From the NCBI GenBank assembly GCA_029006795.1, contig JAQXGQ010000043.1, positions 1 through 36,308 of the forward strand: DNA of 36,308 nt, given 5' to 3'. The DNA is from Clostridiales bacterium (GTDB lineage Bacteria > Bacillota > Clostridia > Lachnospirales > Lachnospiraceae). A program made the translations under genes and the position numbers. Below are positions 7,882 to 14,782 of the stretch, piece by piece. Position 1 is the first letter of the stretch. Every line of letters starts with the position of its first letter. The notes under the pieces are model-generated. The model had not been told where the DNA came from, searched no databases, and saw only the letters and a program-made list of their open reading frames with translations.

Positions 7882-9012
7882 TTAAATTTTAGCTTTAAAT
7901 CTATCATAACGCAAGTCATACAAATCAACCGTTGTCTTTCCGGTTGTGATAAGCTCCGCTAACTGATCTGCTGCACCCGGTGCAATACCAAAACCATGTC
8001 CGCTGAAGCCACATGCTAAAATAAGTCCCGGTACTTCCTCCACCTTTCCAAGAACAGGTACACCATCCACGCACTTATCCATCCAGCCTGCCCAGGTACG
8101 GACAATCTTAGCATCTGCAAGGTCCGGGAAATATTTTATGATTCCACGGCAGATACATGGAGCTGTTTTCGAATAACAGATTGGTGTTCCGTTATCCTTC
8201 GTGAAACCTTCAAGTCCCGAAGAACCGCCAAATACAAAGGAGCCGTGTTTTGTCTGATGTCCATAGAAATCTGCCTCTGCGGTTCCAAGCATCTGGTCAA
8301 ACATATGCGGTTCTGCCTCTGTTACAAGTGCTTCAAGAGACGCTAACTGCATTGGAATGTCTATTCCAATTGTTCCGGCAATCGCACGACTCTCATATCC
8401 AGCAGCAAGAACAACTGTTTCACCTTCATATACATTTCCGGATGCACAAATTACTTTCCGAAGAACGCCCTTCACCTTTTTAAGTTCCACAACCTGCTCT
8501 CCTGAAATGAAATGTACTCCCATCTTTCTGGCTGTCTTATAATATCCAAGAGTTGTTGTAAGAGGATTTGCATGACCATCCGTAGGACACCAGCTGGCAC
8601 ATGTAACCTCCTCCGAAAGATATGGATTGATACAGCGTACTTCATCTCCATCAATCATTTTTACATCAAGACCAACCTTGACCGCACGCTCCGTCAGTCC
8701 TGTCAAAATCTGTTTGTGTTTTTCTGTTTTTCCAAGACGAAGATTACCGTCCTGATGATATTCACAATCAACTTCAAGTTCTTCTGAAAGGGTCGGCCAG
8801 AAATTTTTGATTCCATACATGACAAGCGGAAGCTCTCTGGGGTCTCTTCCTGACTGACGGACTCCTCCGCCGTTTCTGCTGGAACCGCCATTTCCAAAAT
8901 GGTCTGAACCCTCTAAGCAGATTACGCTTGTCCCTCTTTTTGCAAGGTAATAACTGATTGCACAGCCAATGATACCTCCACCAATTACTACTACTTCTGC
9001 ATTTTTACTCAT
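7882..9012 (-). CDS. FAD-dependent amino-acid/opine dehydrogenase catalytic subunit (DadA/glycine-oxidase fold)
   Basis: A 376-residue D-amino-acid oxidase-fold flavoprotein. The N-terminal dinucleotide-binding loop VVVIGGGIIGCAISYYLAKRG, SSRNGGGVRQSGR near residue 50 and the C-terminal GFSGHGFGIAPGAADQLAEL are typical of the DadA, sarcosine oxidase beta, opine oxidase B and PDH-beta group. It should oxidise an amino or imino acid C-N bond and pass electrons to its Fe-S partners. An upstream in-frame ATG at 9129 lies inside the preceding gene; AGGAGGG fits the ATG at 9012. It overlaps the BFD-like gene by 8 bp. The substrate is not identified; opines, N-alkyl amino acids, proline or D-hydroxyproline are family precedents. 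Confidence 0.88.
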   Translation of the reverse strand: MSKNAEVVVIGGGIIGCAISYYLAKRGTSVICLEGSDHFGNGGSSRNGGGVRQSGRDPRELPLVMYGIKNFWPTLSEELEVDCEYHQDGNLRLGKTEKHKQILTGLTERAVKVGLDVKMIDGDEVRCINPYLSEEVTCASWCPTDGHANPLTTTLGYYKTARKMGVHFISGEQVVELKKVKGVLRKVICASGNVYEGETVVLAAGYESRAIAGTIGIDIPMQLASLEALVTEAEPHMFDQMLGTAEADFYGHQTKHGSFVFGGSSGLEGFTKDNGTPICYSKTAPCICRGIIKYFPDLADAKIVRTWAGWMDKCVDGVPVLGKVEEVPGLILACGFSGHGFGIAPGAADQLAELITTGKTTVDLYDLRYDRFKAKI

Positions 9013-9343
9013 GGTTCTCGCCCTCCTTTGCCTCATTTGCGAAAATGCGCATTTCAATCGGGCGCATCGGAACTCTTGAAGTTGCCGGTTCAAGTTCTGC
9101 CGGAGACACCCCAAGCTCTCTTGCCACAATTCCCTTTACCAGTTTTGCGCAGGTCTGTCCCTGACAAAGTCCCATTCCTGTTCTTAAATATCTTCTGATT
9201 TCCGTCAACGTCCACATTCCTTCGTGAACTGCTTTTCTTATCTCTCCTTTTGTGATTTCCTCACACCGGCAAATAAGCATATCATCATCCGGTCCCGGCA
9301 CAAATGGCCCTATATCTCTTGATCTGTCATTTACTGAATTCAT
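9005..9343 (-). CDS. BFD-like [2Fe-2S] subunit of the dehydrogenase
   Basis: A 112-residue small protein with the bacterioferritin-associated-ferredoxin-type cluster pattern: CRC near residue 26-28 and CQGQTC (C-x4-C) about 30 residues later, giving four ligands for one [2Fe-2S] cluster. Such proteins, or the equivalent domain fused to the large subunit, are the gamma component of proline and opine dehydrogenases. The last 25 residues are a proline/arginine-rich tail (SRVPMRPIEMRIF) that may dock to a partner. It lies 15 bp after the large flavoprotein gene and overlaps the catalytic subunit gene. Confidence 0.85.
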   Translation of the reverse strand: MNSVNDRSRDIGPFVPGPDDDMLICRCEEITKGEIRKAVHEGMWTLTEIRRYLRTGMGLCQGQTCAKLVKGIVARELGVSPAELEPATSRVPMRPIEMRIFANEAKEGENHE

Positions 9344-9358
9344 ATTGCATCCTCCCTC

Positions 9359-10936
9359 TTATTCTGCCTTAAAGAATCTTGCTTTCATTGCAAATTCTTT
9401 CGGTACTCTCATCGTAAGCAGATTTGTCTTATCGTATGCTTTTATACTCTTAACCGAAACTACCTCTGCATCACAAACCTTTTTACCGTTTCTTCCAAGA
9501 GCAGCTCCCTTTGTTCCTGCCTCCGGAAGCGGGAGAAATTCATAAGGAATCGTTACCGTTGCCGTGCCATCACCGCAATCCTCATCTACAAGGAAAATCG
9601 CCTGACCGGAGCAGCTTGCAACGCACATGCCACAGTTAATACACTCTGAGCCTTCCACTACAATCGGAAGTGATGTAATATTAGCACCGATGGATATGCA
9701 TCCTTTCGGACACGCATCCTGACATGGATTGCAGGGAATATTCTGTGTACATTCCATAACCGGATGGATCCCAACCTTATGCGTCACCCCTGGAAATCTT
9801 TCAATTTCATCATCTGCAACATATCCATACTTAAGGAGGCTTGTAGAAATATCAATTCCCTCCTCTGTCTTTTCAATTGCTTTTCCCCTGTTCTTCGGAG
9901 CAAACATACCCTGACGCAGTCCATCAAGGGCTTTATCTAAAGCTGAAAGCTCTGTATCTAATTCTTCTTTTTCGATGTATCCTAAATATTCTGCCGCTGC
10001 AATTCCTGCCATACGACCTTCAATCATTGCTGAGCTTGCTTCTTCAATACCTGATACATCACCTGCTACAAATACTCCCGGAAGCGAAGTTCTTCCATAG
10101 GTATCACAAATTGGCACCTGTCCGCCACGTTTCGGGTTATCCTCCATTTCGCAGCCTGCCATCTTAAGAAGCTGGGACATCGGAGAAAGACCAACCGCAA
10201 GACAAATGGTATCCACATCAAAATGCTTTTCCGTACCCGGTATAAATTTAAAACTGCTGTCAGCCTCTGCGATTGTAACACCTGTGACACATTCGTCTCC
10301 TTCTGCCTCAACAATTGTGTGTGAAAGATAGAACGGAACTCCGGTTCTTGCAACCTTTGCTGCATGAACCCCGTAGCCGCCAACACGCGGAGCGGCATCA
10401 ACAAGCGCCACAACCTCGCAACCACACTGCATCAGCTGAAAGGACACAACCAGTCCTACATTTCCGGAACCAAGCATCAAAACCTTCTTTCCCGGAAGAA
10501 TACCATGCAGATTCATCATGGTCTGTGCTGCTCCCGCACCAATCACTCCCGGAAGTGTCCAGCCTGGGAAAGTTACCATATTCTCTGCTGCTCCTGTTGC
10601 AATAATGATGGCATCTCCCTTATAATGATGGATTTCCTCTCCAATTCTTACAACGATTTCTTTGTCCTGATAAAGACCAATTACTGTTGCATTCAGTACA
10701 ACCTGTACTCCTGCCTCATCTGCCTCAGCAAGAAGCTGCTGACCAATTACAAACCCTCTGACCTTCGCCCGGTGTTCCTTTGAACCAAAAAACTTATGTA
10801 TCTGTTTAAAAAGCTGTCCGCCCGGCTTTTCATTTTCATCGAATACTACTACATTCAGCCCTCTTTTTGCTGCCTCGATCGCTGCAGATAATCCCGAAGG
10901 GCCTGCACCTACTATAATCAAATCATATCTTTTCAT
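9359..10936 (-). CDS. NAD(P)/FAD-dependent oxidoreductase subunit with two C-terminal [4Fe-4S] motifs
   Basis: A 525-residue large subunit. It starts with an FAD Rossmann loop LIIVGAGPSGLSAAIEAAKRG, has a second nucleotide loop KVLMLGSGNVGLVVSFQL, and the FAD-closing motif GVFVAGDVSGIEEASSAMIEG. After about residue 400 comes a two-cluster ferredoxin domain: CTQNIPCNPCQDACPKGC and CINCGMCVASC. This matches the alpha subunits of opine oxidase, sarcosine oxidase-like and Thermococcus-type PDH enzymes, but with an added ferredoxin tail of the type used for NAD(P)H or ferredoxin electron exchange. It probably channels electrons from the catalytic flavin to NAD(P)+ or ferredoxin. It lies 19 bp after the small [2Fe-2S] gene. 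Confidence 0.87.
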   Translation of the reverse strand: MKRYDLIIVGAGPSGLSAAIEAAKRGLNVVVFDENEKPGGQLFKQIHKFFGSKEHRAKVRGFVIGQQLLAEADEAGVQVVLNATVIGLYQDKEIVVRIGEEIHHYKGDAIIIATGAAENMVTFPGWTLPGVIGAGAAQTMMNLHGILPGKKVLMLGSGNVGLVVSFQLMQCGCEVVALVDAAPRVGGYGVHAAKVARTGVPFYLSHTIVEAEGDECVTGVTIAEADSSFKFIPGTEKHFDVDTICLAVGLSPMSQLLKMAGCEMEDNPKRGGQVPICDTYGRTSLPGVFVAGDVSGIEEASSAMIEGRMAGIAAAEYLGYIEKEELDTELSALDKALDGLRQGMFAPKNRGKAIEKTEEGIDISTSLLKYGYVADDEIERFPGVTHKVGIHPVMECTQNIPCNPCQDACPKGCISIGANITSLPIVVEGSECINCGMCVASCSGQAIFLVDEDCGDGTATVTIPYEFLPLPEAGTKGAALGRNGKKVCDAEVVSVKSIKAYDKTNLLTMRVPKEFAMKARFFKAE

Positions 10937-10955
10937 CCTCGCGTCCTCCTATTTC

Positions 10956-11282
10956 CTACTGCTTATCAAATGGTTCTGCACCAACACCGTATTGTGTCTG
11001 AACCTTCATACCGGCTTTCAGTGGTGTGATACAGGTTCTGACATTTGGTACCCCATCCACTACCATGACACAGTCCGTACATCTGCCGATTGCACAGAAG
11101 ATTCCGCGAGGTTTATGTTCTTTTTTGGTATATCTGTGAACCATAAGTCCGGCTGCTTTCAGTGCCACTGCAATTGGTTCTCCCTCATATCCCTGAACTT
11201 CTTTTCCGTCAAATGTAAATGTAACCGGTGTTCCTTTTTCCTGAACTCCGAGTATCGGATGTTCTGCTATTCTCTCTGCCAT
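10956..11282 (-). CDS. Plant-type [2Fe-2S] small subunit (HcnA/OoxC-like, Fer2_4)
   Basis: A 108-residue protein with the cluster pattern CAIGRCTDC (C-x4-C-x2-C) followed by RTC about eleven residues later. This is the Fer2_4 type found at the N-terminus of sarcosine oxidase alpha and as a separate small subunit in HCN synthase and hydroxyproline dehydrogenase systems. The preceding sequence VTFTFDGKEVQGYEGEPIAVALKAAG is the family beta-grasp start. It is the first gene of the operon; AAGGAAG lies 8 nt before the ATG. It likely completes the four-part dehydrogenase. Confidence 0.86.
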   Translation of the reverse strand: MAERIAEHPILGVQEKGTPVTFTFDGKEVQGYEGEPIAVALKAAGLMVHRYTKKEHKPRGIFCAIGRCTDCVMVVDGVPNVRTCITPLKAGMKVQTQYGVGAEPFDKQ

Positions 11283-11329
11283 AATTTATACTTCCTTTCA
11301 TACATTAATTTAGCGATGTCGTGCTTATG

Positions 11330-11375
11330 AAAAAAAAAGACGTCTAAACCAATCATATTTATTGGTTCAGACGCC
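11330..11375 (-). terminator. Strong terminator between the exporter gene and the dehydrogenase operon
   Basis: On the minus strand a 15-bp stem (11375-11361 with 11353-11339, two G-U pairs) with a 7-nt loop is followed by nine T residues. It lies about 80 bp after the EamA stop and 48 bp before the first dehydrogenase gene. The operon promoter must therefore lie in the 48 bp after it, or the hairpin acts as an attenuator for read-through. Confidence 0.85.
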
Positions 11376-11457
11376 TTTGTCCGTTTGTTGATAGATAAAT
11401 TGTATGCGTTATGGCTATATAAAAATTGTAAAAATCGGAACAACTCATTTCATACCT

Positions 11458-12324
11458 TCACGAAGTAACTGCCGGTTTTTTAGCTGCCTGCCTTACATTA
11501 TAAACGGTTGCACCGCCTACTACTAAAACTGCTCCAAGAAATGCTGTTTTTCCTACGGTCTCACCACAAAATACCGCCACCAAAAGCGGATTTAAAATGG
11601 GTTCAATCGTTGAGGTCAGTGACGCTGCCACAGGAGAAACCTTATCTAGTCCTTTAGATAAGAAAATATAGGCAAACCCAAACTGAACGACTCCCAACAG
11701 GATAATAAATACCCATGCCTCTACGGAATGGTCTGACTCCGTAAAATAAGACGGAACTCCCACTATCATACTAAAAACATTGCTTATCAACAGGGAAGAT
11801 TCGAAATCCGCTCCCGGGAAGCCTTTCATCAGCATTACCAATGCGTAATTAAATCCCGAAAAGATTGCTAGAACATCTCCCACAATGCCTCCGCCACCTA
11901 AGGATTCAAAGAAAAAGCACAGAATACCGCAAAATACAACGGCACAAGCAAGGACAGCATCTTTTCCCGGTTTTTTCTTATATAAAATCCACAACAACAG
12001 TATCACAAAAATCGGTTCCGTAAACTGCAGTACAATGGCATTTGCCGCAGAGGTCATTTTTGTTGCCGTCACAAAAGTAAATGCCATCACCGTATTGAAG
12101 ACTGCTCCAAATATTACCGATTTATTGCAGACAAAACGTCGATGGTTCAACATCATATACCCCGCAATCACTATTGTGGAAAATATACTGCGCATCCCCT
12201 GTATTGTCACGGAATTCCATGAAATAGACTTAATCAGCACACCGCCCGTGCTAAAGCATATGGCAGAAAGCAGCACATAAATCGTTCCCTTTAAACTCTC
12301 TAAATTTAAATTTTTATCTTTCAT
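11458..12324 (-). CDS. EamA/DMT-superfamily transporter
   Basis: A 288-residue membrane protein with about ten hydrophobic helices in two homologous EamA repeats (LSAICFSTGGVLIKSIS in the first, FIILLGVVQFGFAYIFLSKG and SPVAASLTSTIEPILNPLL in the second). The drug/metabolite family exports metabolites, often amino acids. An earlier in-frame ATG at 12390 lies inside the preceding gene; GGAGG precedes the ATG at 12324, which overlaps the anion transporter stop by 4 bp (ATGA), so the two are coupled. The substrate is unknown. Confidence 0.88.
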   Translation of the reverse strand: MKDKNLNLESLKGTIYVLLSAICFSTGGVLIKSISWNSVTIQGMRSIFSTIVIAGYMMLNHRRFVCNKSVIFGAVFNTVMAFTFVTATKMTSAANAIVLQFTEPIFVILLLWILYKKKPGKDAVLACAVVFCGILCFFFESLGGGGIVGDVLAIFSGFNYALVMLMKGFPGADFESSLLISNVFSMIVGVPSYFTESDHSVEAWVFIILLGVVQFGFAYIFLSKGLDKVSPVAASLTSTIEPILNPLLVAVFCGETVGKTAFLGAVLVVGGATVYNVRQAAKKPAVTS

Positions 12325-13451
12325 ATTTGAATTGCCTCCGCTAAAAGCAAAAGTACTACTAAAAAGATTAGATTGGCAAGGGTAAACCAAATCAGATATT
12401 TTCCCTTCGTCCGATTATAATTATGCGCATAAATTTTATAGGAAATCAGACTTGCCATAGAAGCAATCAGCGTTCCTAAGCCTCCGATATTTACTCCAAG
12501 CAAAAGTCCTCTGATATCTTCCGTAAATCCTGATAAAAGCAATGCTGCCGGTACATTACTGATGCACTGGCTGGCAAGAATCCCCACCAGAAGCTCTCTG
12601 CCTGACACGATTTTCTGCAATGCCTCCTTAAAGGCAGACAGATTTCCCAAATTCCCGGTAAAAATAAAGAATGCAATAAAGGTAAACAACAGACAATAGT
12701 CTACATTTTTCAATACCATTCTGTCTGTAACAAGAACTGTTACTAAAACGATAGCAAGCACCACATGATAAGGTAACAGCCGCGCTACCACCAACAGACA
12801 TAATAAAAACAATATCAGATAAACTACATTCTTTTTTCTGTCAGAAGGTTCTTTTTCTGTTTCAAAAGAACAATCCGCCATTGAAATCTTTTGCTTTCTT
12901 GCACTGAGCACAAAAATCGTAATCAAAAGCAGTAACCCCGACACTGCCGTATAAGGCAGCATATAGGCTAGAAATTCTCCCATATTCATTCCCGACAACT
13001 GATAAAGATATAAGTTCTGTGGATTTCCAATGGGTGTAAACATACTGCCCAGATTCGCCGCGATGGTCTGAAGCACCACCACTAACACCATCAGTCTTTC
13101 CTGCTTACACTTCCTTAAAGTAAGTACCGCAAAGGGTACAAAGGTAATCAACGCAACATCATTCGTAATCAGCATGCTTGAAAAAAAACACAAAAAAACC
13201 AGCACCCCTGTCAGCTGTGCCGTATTTTTTGTCCGGACAAGAAGCTGCTTCCCGATTTCATCAAAAATACCGTTTTTCTGAAATCCTGCCATGACAATCA
13301 TCAGCGAAAGTAAAATTCCAAGTACACGCCAGTCAATATAATCTATATAAGCTCTGTTCGGTGTGACAAAAAAAGCAGAAACAATTGCTAATAAAATTGC
13401 CACCATAAGTACCGTTTCTTTTTTTATAAATAAAATAATCTTCTCTTTCAT
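12321..13451 (-). CDS. SLC13/ArsB-type anion transporter
   Basis: A 376-residue membrane protein of the ion-transporter (IT) superfamily with two similar halves. MLITNDVALITFVPF and LGSMFTPIGNPQNLYLY in the first half and SNVPAALLLSGF in the second correspond to the conserved hairpin and unwound-helix segments of ArsB, NhaD and citrate/dicarboxylate transporters. It is somewhat short, with about ten to eleven hydrophobic stretches. The ATG has only a distant AAGGGG as ribosome binding site. It is the first gene of a two-gene unit with the EamA protein. An organic acid or inorganic anion is the likely substrate. Confidence 0.82.
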   Translation of the reverse strand: MKEKIILFIKKETVLMVAILLAIVSAFFVTPNRAYIDYIDWRVLGILLSLMIVMAGFQKNGIFDEIGKQLLVRTKNTAQLTGVLVFLCFFSSMLITNDVALITFVPFAVLTLRKCKQERLMVLVVVLQTIAANLGSMFTPIGNPQNLYLYQLSGMNMGEFLAYMLPYTAVSGLLLLITIFVLSARKQKISMADCSFETEKEPSDRKKNVVYLILFLLCLLVVARLLPYHVVLAIVLVTVLVTDRMVLKNVDYCLLFTFIAFFIFTGNLGNLSAFKEALQKIVSGRELLVGILASQCISNVPAALLLSGFTEDIRGLLLGVNIGGLGTLIASMASLISYKIYAHNYNRTKGKYLIWFTLANLIFLVVLLLLAEAIQI

Positions 13452-13486
13452 CCTGTGTCAAAATCCCCTTAAAATGTCCGTGTTTT

Positions 13487-13515
13487 ATTTTACTCACTTT
13501 TTCTTTCCTTGTAAA
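13487..13515 (-). promoter_or_regulatory. Sigma-A-like promoter for the transporter pair
   Basis: On the minus strand TTTACA (13515-13510) and TAAAAT (13492-13487) are separated by 17 nt, 36 bp upstream of the anion transporter start. It lies in the 179-bp region shared with the divergent oxidoreductase operon. Confidence 0.55.
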
Positions 13516-13531
13516 GTATGGCAATCATTTT

Positions 13532-13605
13532 TTCCTGCACAGGAATTTTTTTTGAAAAATATACCATACTATCTGTGATAGCCTGCGGCAGGATTGCCGT
13601 CGGCA
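13532..13605. promoter_or_regulatory. Palindromes between the divergent transporter and oxidoreductase genes
   Basis: Three short inverted repeats precede the oxidoreductase start: TTCCTG-CA-CAGGAA at 13532-13545, CCTGC-G-GCAGG at 13582-13592 and TGCCG-T-CGGCA at 13595-13605. The first is placed like an operator between the divergent promoters; the other two are close together in the likely 5' leader and could fold as RNA hairpins. No known regulator motif is recognised. Confidence 0.4.
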
Positions 13606-13630
13606 TTCTTTTAAAATAAAGGAGAACATT

Positions 13631-14782
13631 ATGGACGAACCACTGAAACTGCCCGTCACAAATGAATACGGCTACTATGAGATACGTTTGGAAAGTATCG
13701 GCGGTCTTGGCGCGAACCTATGCGGAAAAATGTTAGGGGAATTAGGTGCCCTGTACTTAAACCTCAACTCTTTGAGTTTTTCCAGCTACGGTTCCGAAAA
13801 AAGAGGCTCACCAGTCAAAGCCTATATCCGCTGGTGTAAAAATACAAAACCCCTTCAGGTCAACAGCCCTGTGACCAAACCTCACTTGCTGGGCATCTTC
13901 CATGAAGGACTGATTTCCTCCTACCCGGTATTAGAGGGTATCTCAAAGAATGCAAAAATAGTCTTAAATACCTCTTTATCAGCAGAAGAAGCGGCAAAAA
14001 AATACCATATTAATGCAGGAACCCTCTATTGTATTGACGCTCTTTCCATTGCTATGGAGTGCAAATCCCGTATCAATATGGTAATGCTCGGCGCCCTTGC
14101 GAAGGCATCCGGCTTTATTCCTTTCGAAATGGTAGAGAAGCTTTGTAAAGATACCATCGGAAAAAAATACCCGAACCTGATAGAAGCTAACTTGAATGGT
14201 GTCCGGCTTGGGTATGAGAGAACTTCTTCCTTGGAAATTAGTGCCACGGAAAAAGATATTGAGCGGAAAAACGATTCCACCGAAACCTCTGGAGAAACGG
14301 ATGAGAATTCCGCCTTCCGCAACGATTTCGGTAAAGAGCACTATGTCTGGGGCTACCGAAATGCTCCTATCGGCGGTATTAACGACCGCATCGGAAGTAC
14401 CGTCTCTAATGACCTTGCTCCCTCAAGGGAGGGGTACATTCCTCTTTTTCTGCCGGAAAAATGTATTAACTGCGGACTATGCGACTCTGCCTGCCCGGAT
14501 TTTGTATTCCAATTCTTACCCGGTATTTATAAAGAAAAAGAAGCTATGGTAAACAATGGCTTAGACTATACCCATTGCAAAGGCTGTCTCCGATGCGTGG
14601 CAGTCTGCCCTACCGGTGCCCTAGTCACTGCCTTAGAGCGGGATTATCCCGAAAAGCCTTATGAAAAGAAAAATCGCGATTTGCTGCCTGACGAAATTTC
14701 CTATCAGGAATCCGGCGCAAACTCCTGGATTACCAGTGATTCCTATCTGACAGAAAAAAGAGTGGACGGAGGTGTTTTATAA
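13631..14782 (+). CDS. 2-oxoacid:ferredoxin oxidoreductase, gamma-delta fusion subunit
   Basis: A 383-residue protein. Residues 1-190 are the gamma domain of pyruvate/2-oxoacid:ferredoxin oxidoreductases (IRLESIGGLGANLCGKMLGE and FSSYGSEKRGSPVKAYIR). A charged linker follows (about 190-235). The delta part carries two [4Fe-4S] motifs, CINCGLCDSACP near residue 278 and CKGCLRCVAVCP near 315. The enzyme converts a 2-oxoacid plus CoA to acyl-CoA and CO2, reducing ferredoxin. AAAGGAGA precedes the ATG. The stop overlaps the next start by 1 bp (TAATG). The substrate may be pyruvate or a branched or aromatic 2-oxoacid; sequence alone does not decide. Confidence 0.88.
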   Translation: MDEPLKLPVTNEYGYYEIRLESIGGLGANLCGKMLGELGALYLNLNSLSFSSYGSEKRGSPVKAYIRWCKNTKPLQVNSPVTKPHLLGIFHEGLISSYPVLEGISKNAKIVLNTSLSAEEAAKKYHINAGTLYCIDALSIAMECKSRINMVMLGALAKASGFIPFEMVEKLCKDTIGKKYPNLIEANLNGVRLGYERTSSLEISATEKDIERKNDSTETSGETDENSAFRNDFGKEHYVWGYRNAPIGGINDRIGSTVSNDLAPSREGYIPLFLPEKCINCGLCDSACPDFVFQFLPGIYKEKEAMVNNGLDYTHCKGCLRCVAVCPTGALVTALERDYPEKPYEKKNRDLLPDEISYQESGANSWITSDSYLTEKRVDGGVL

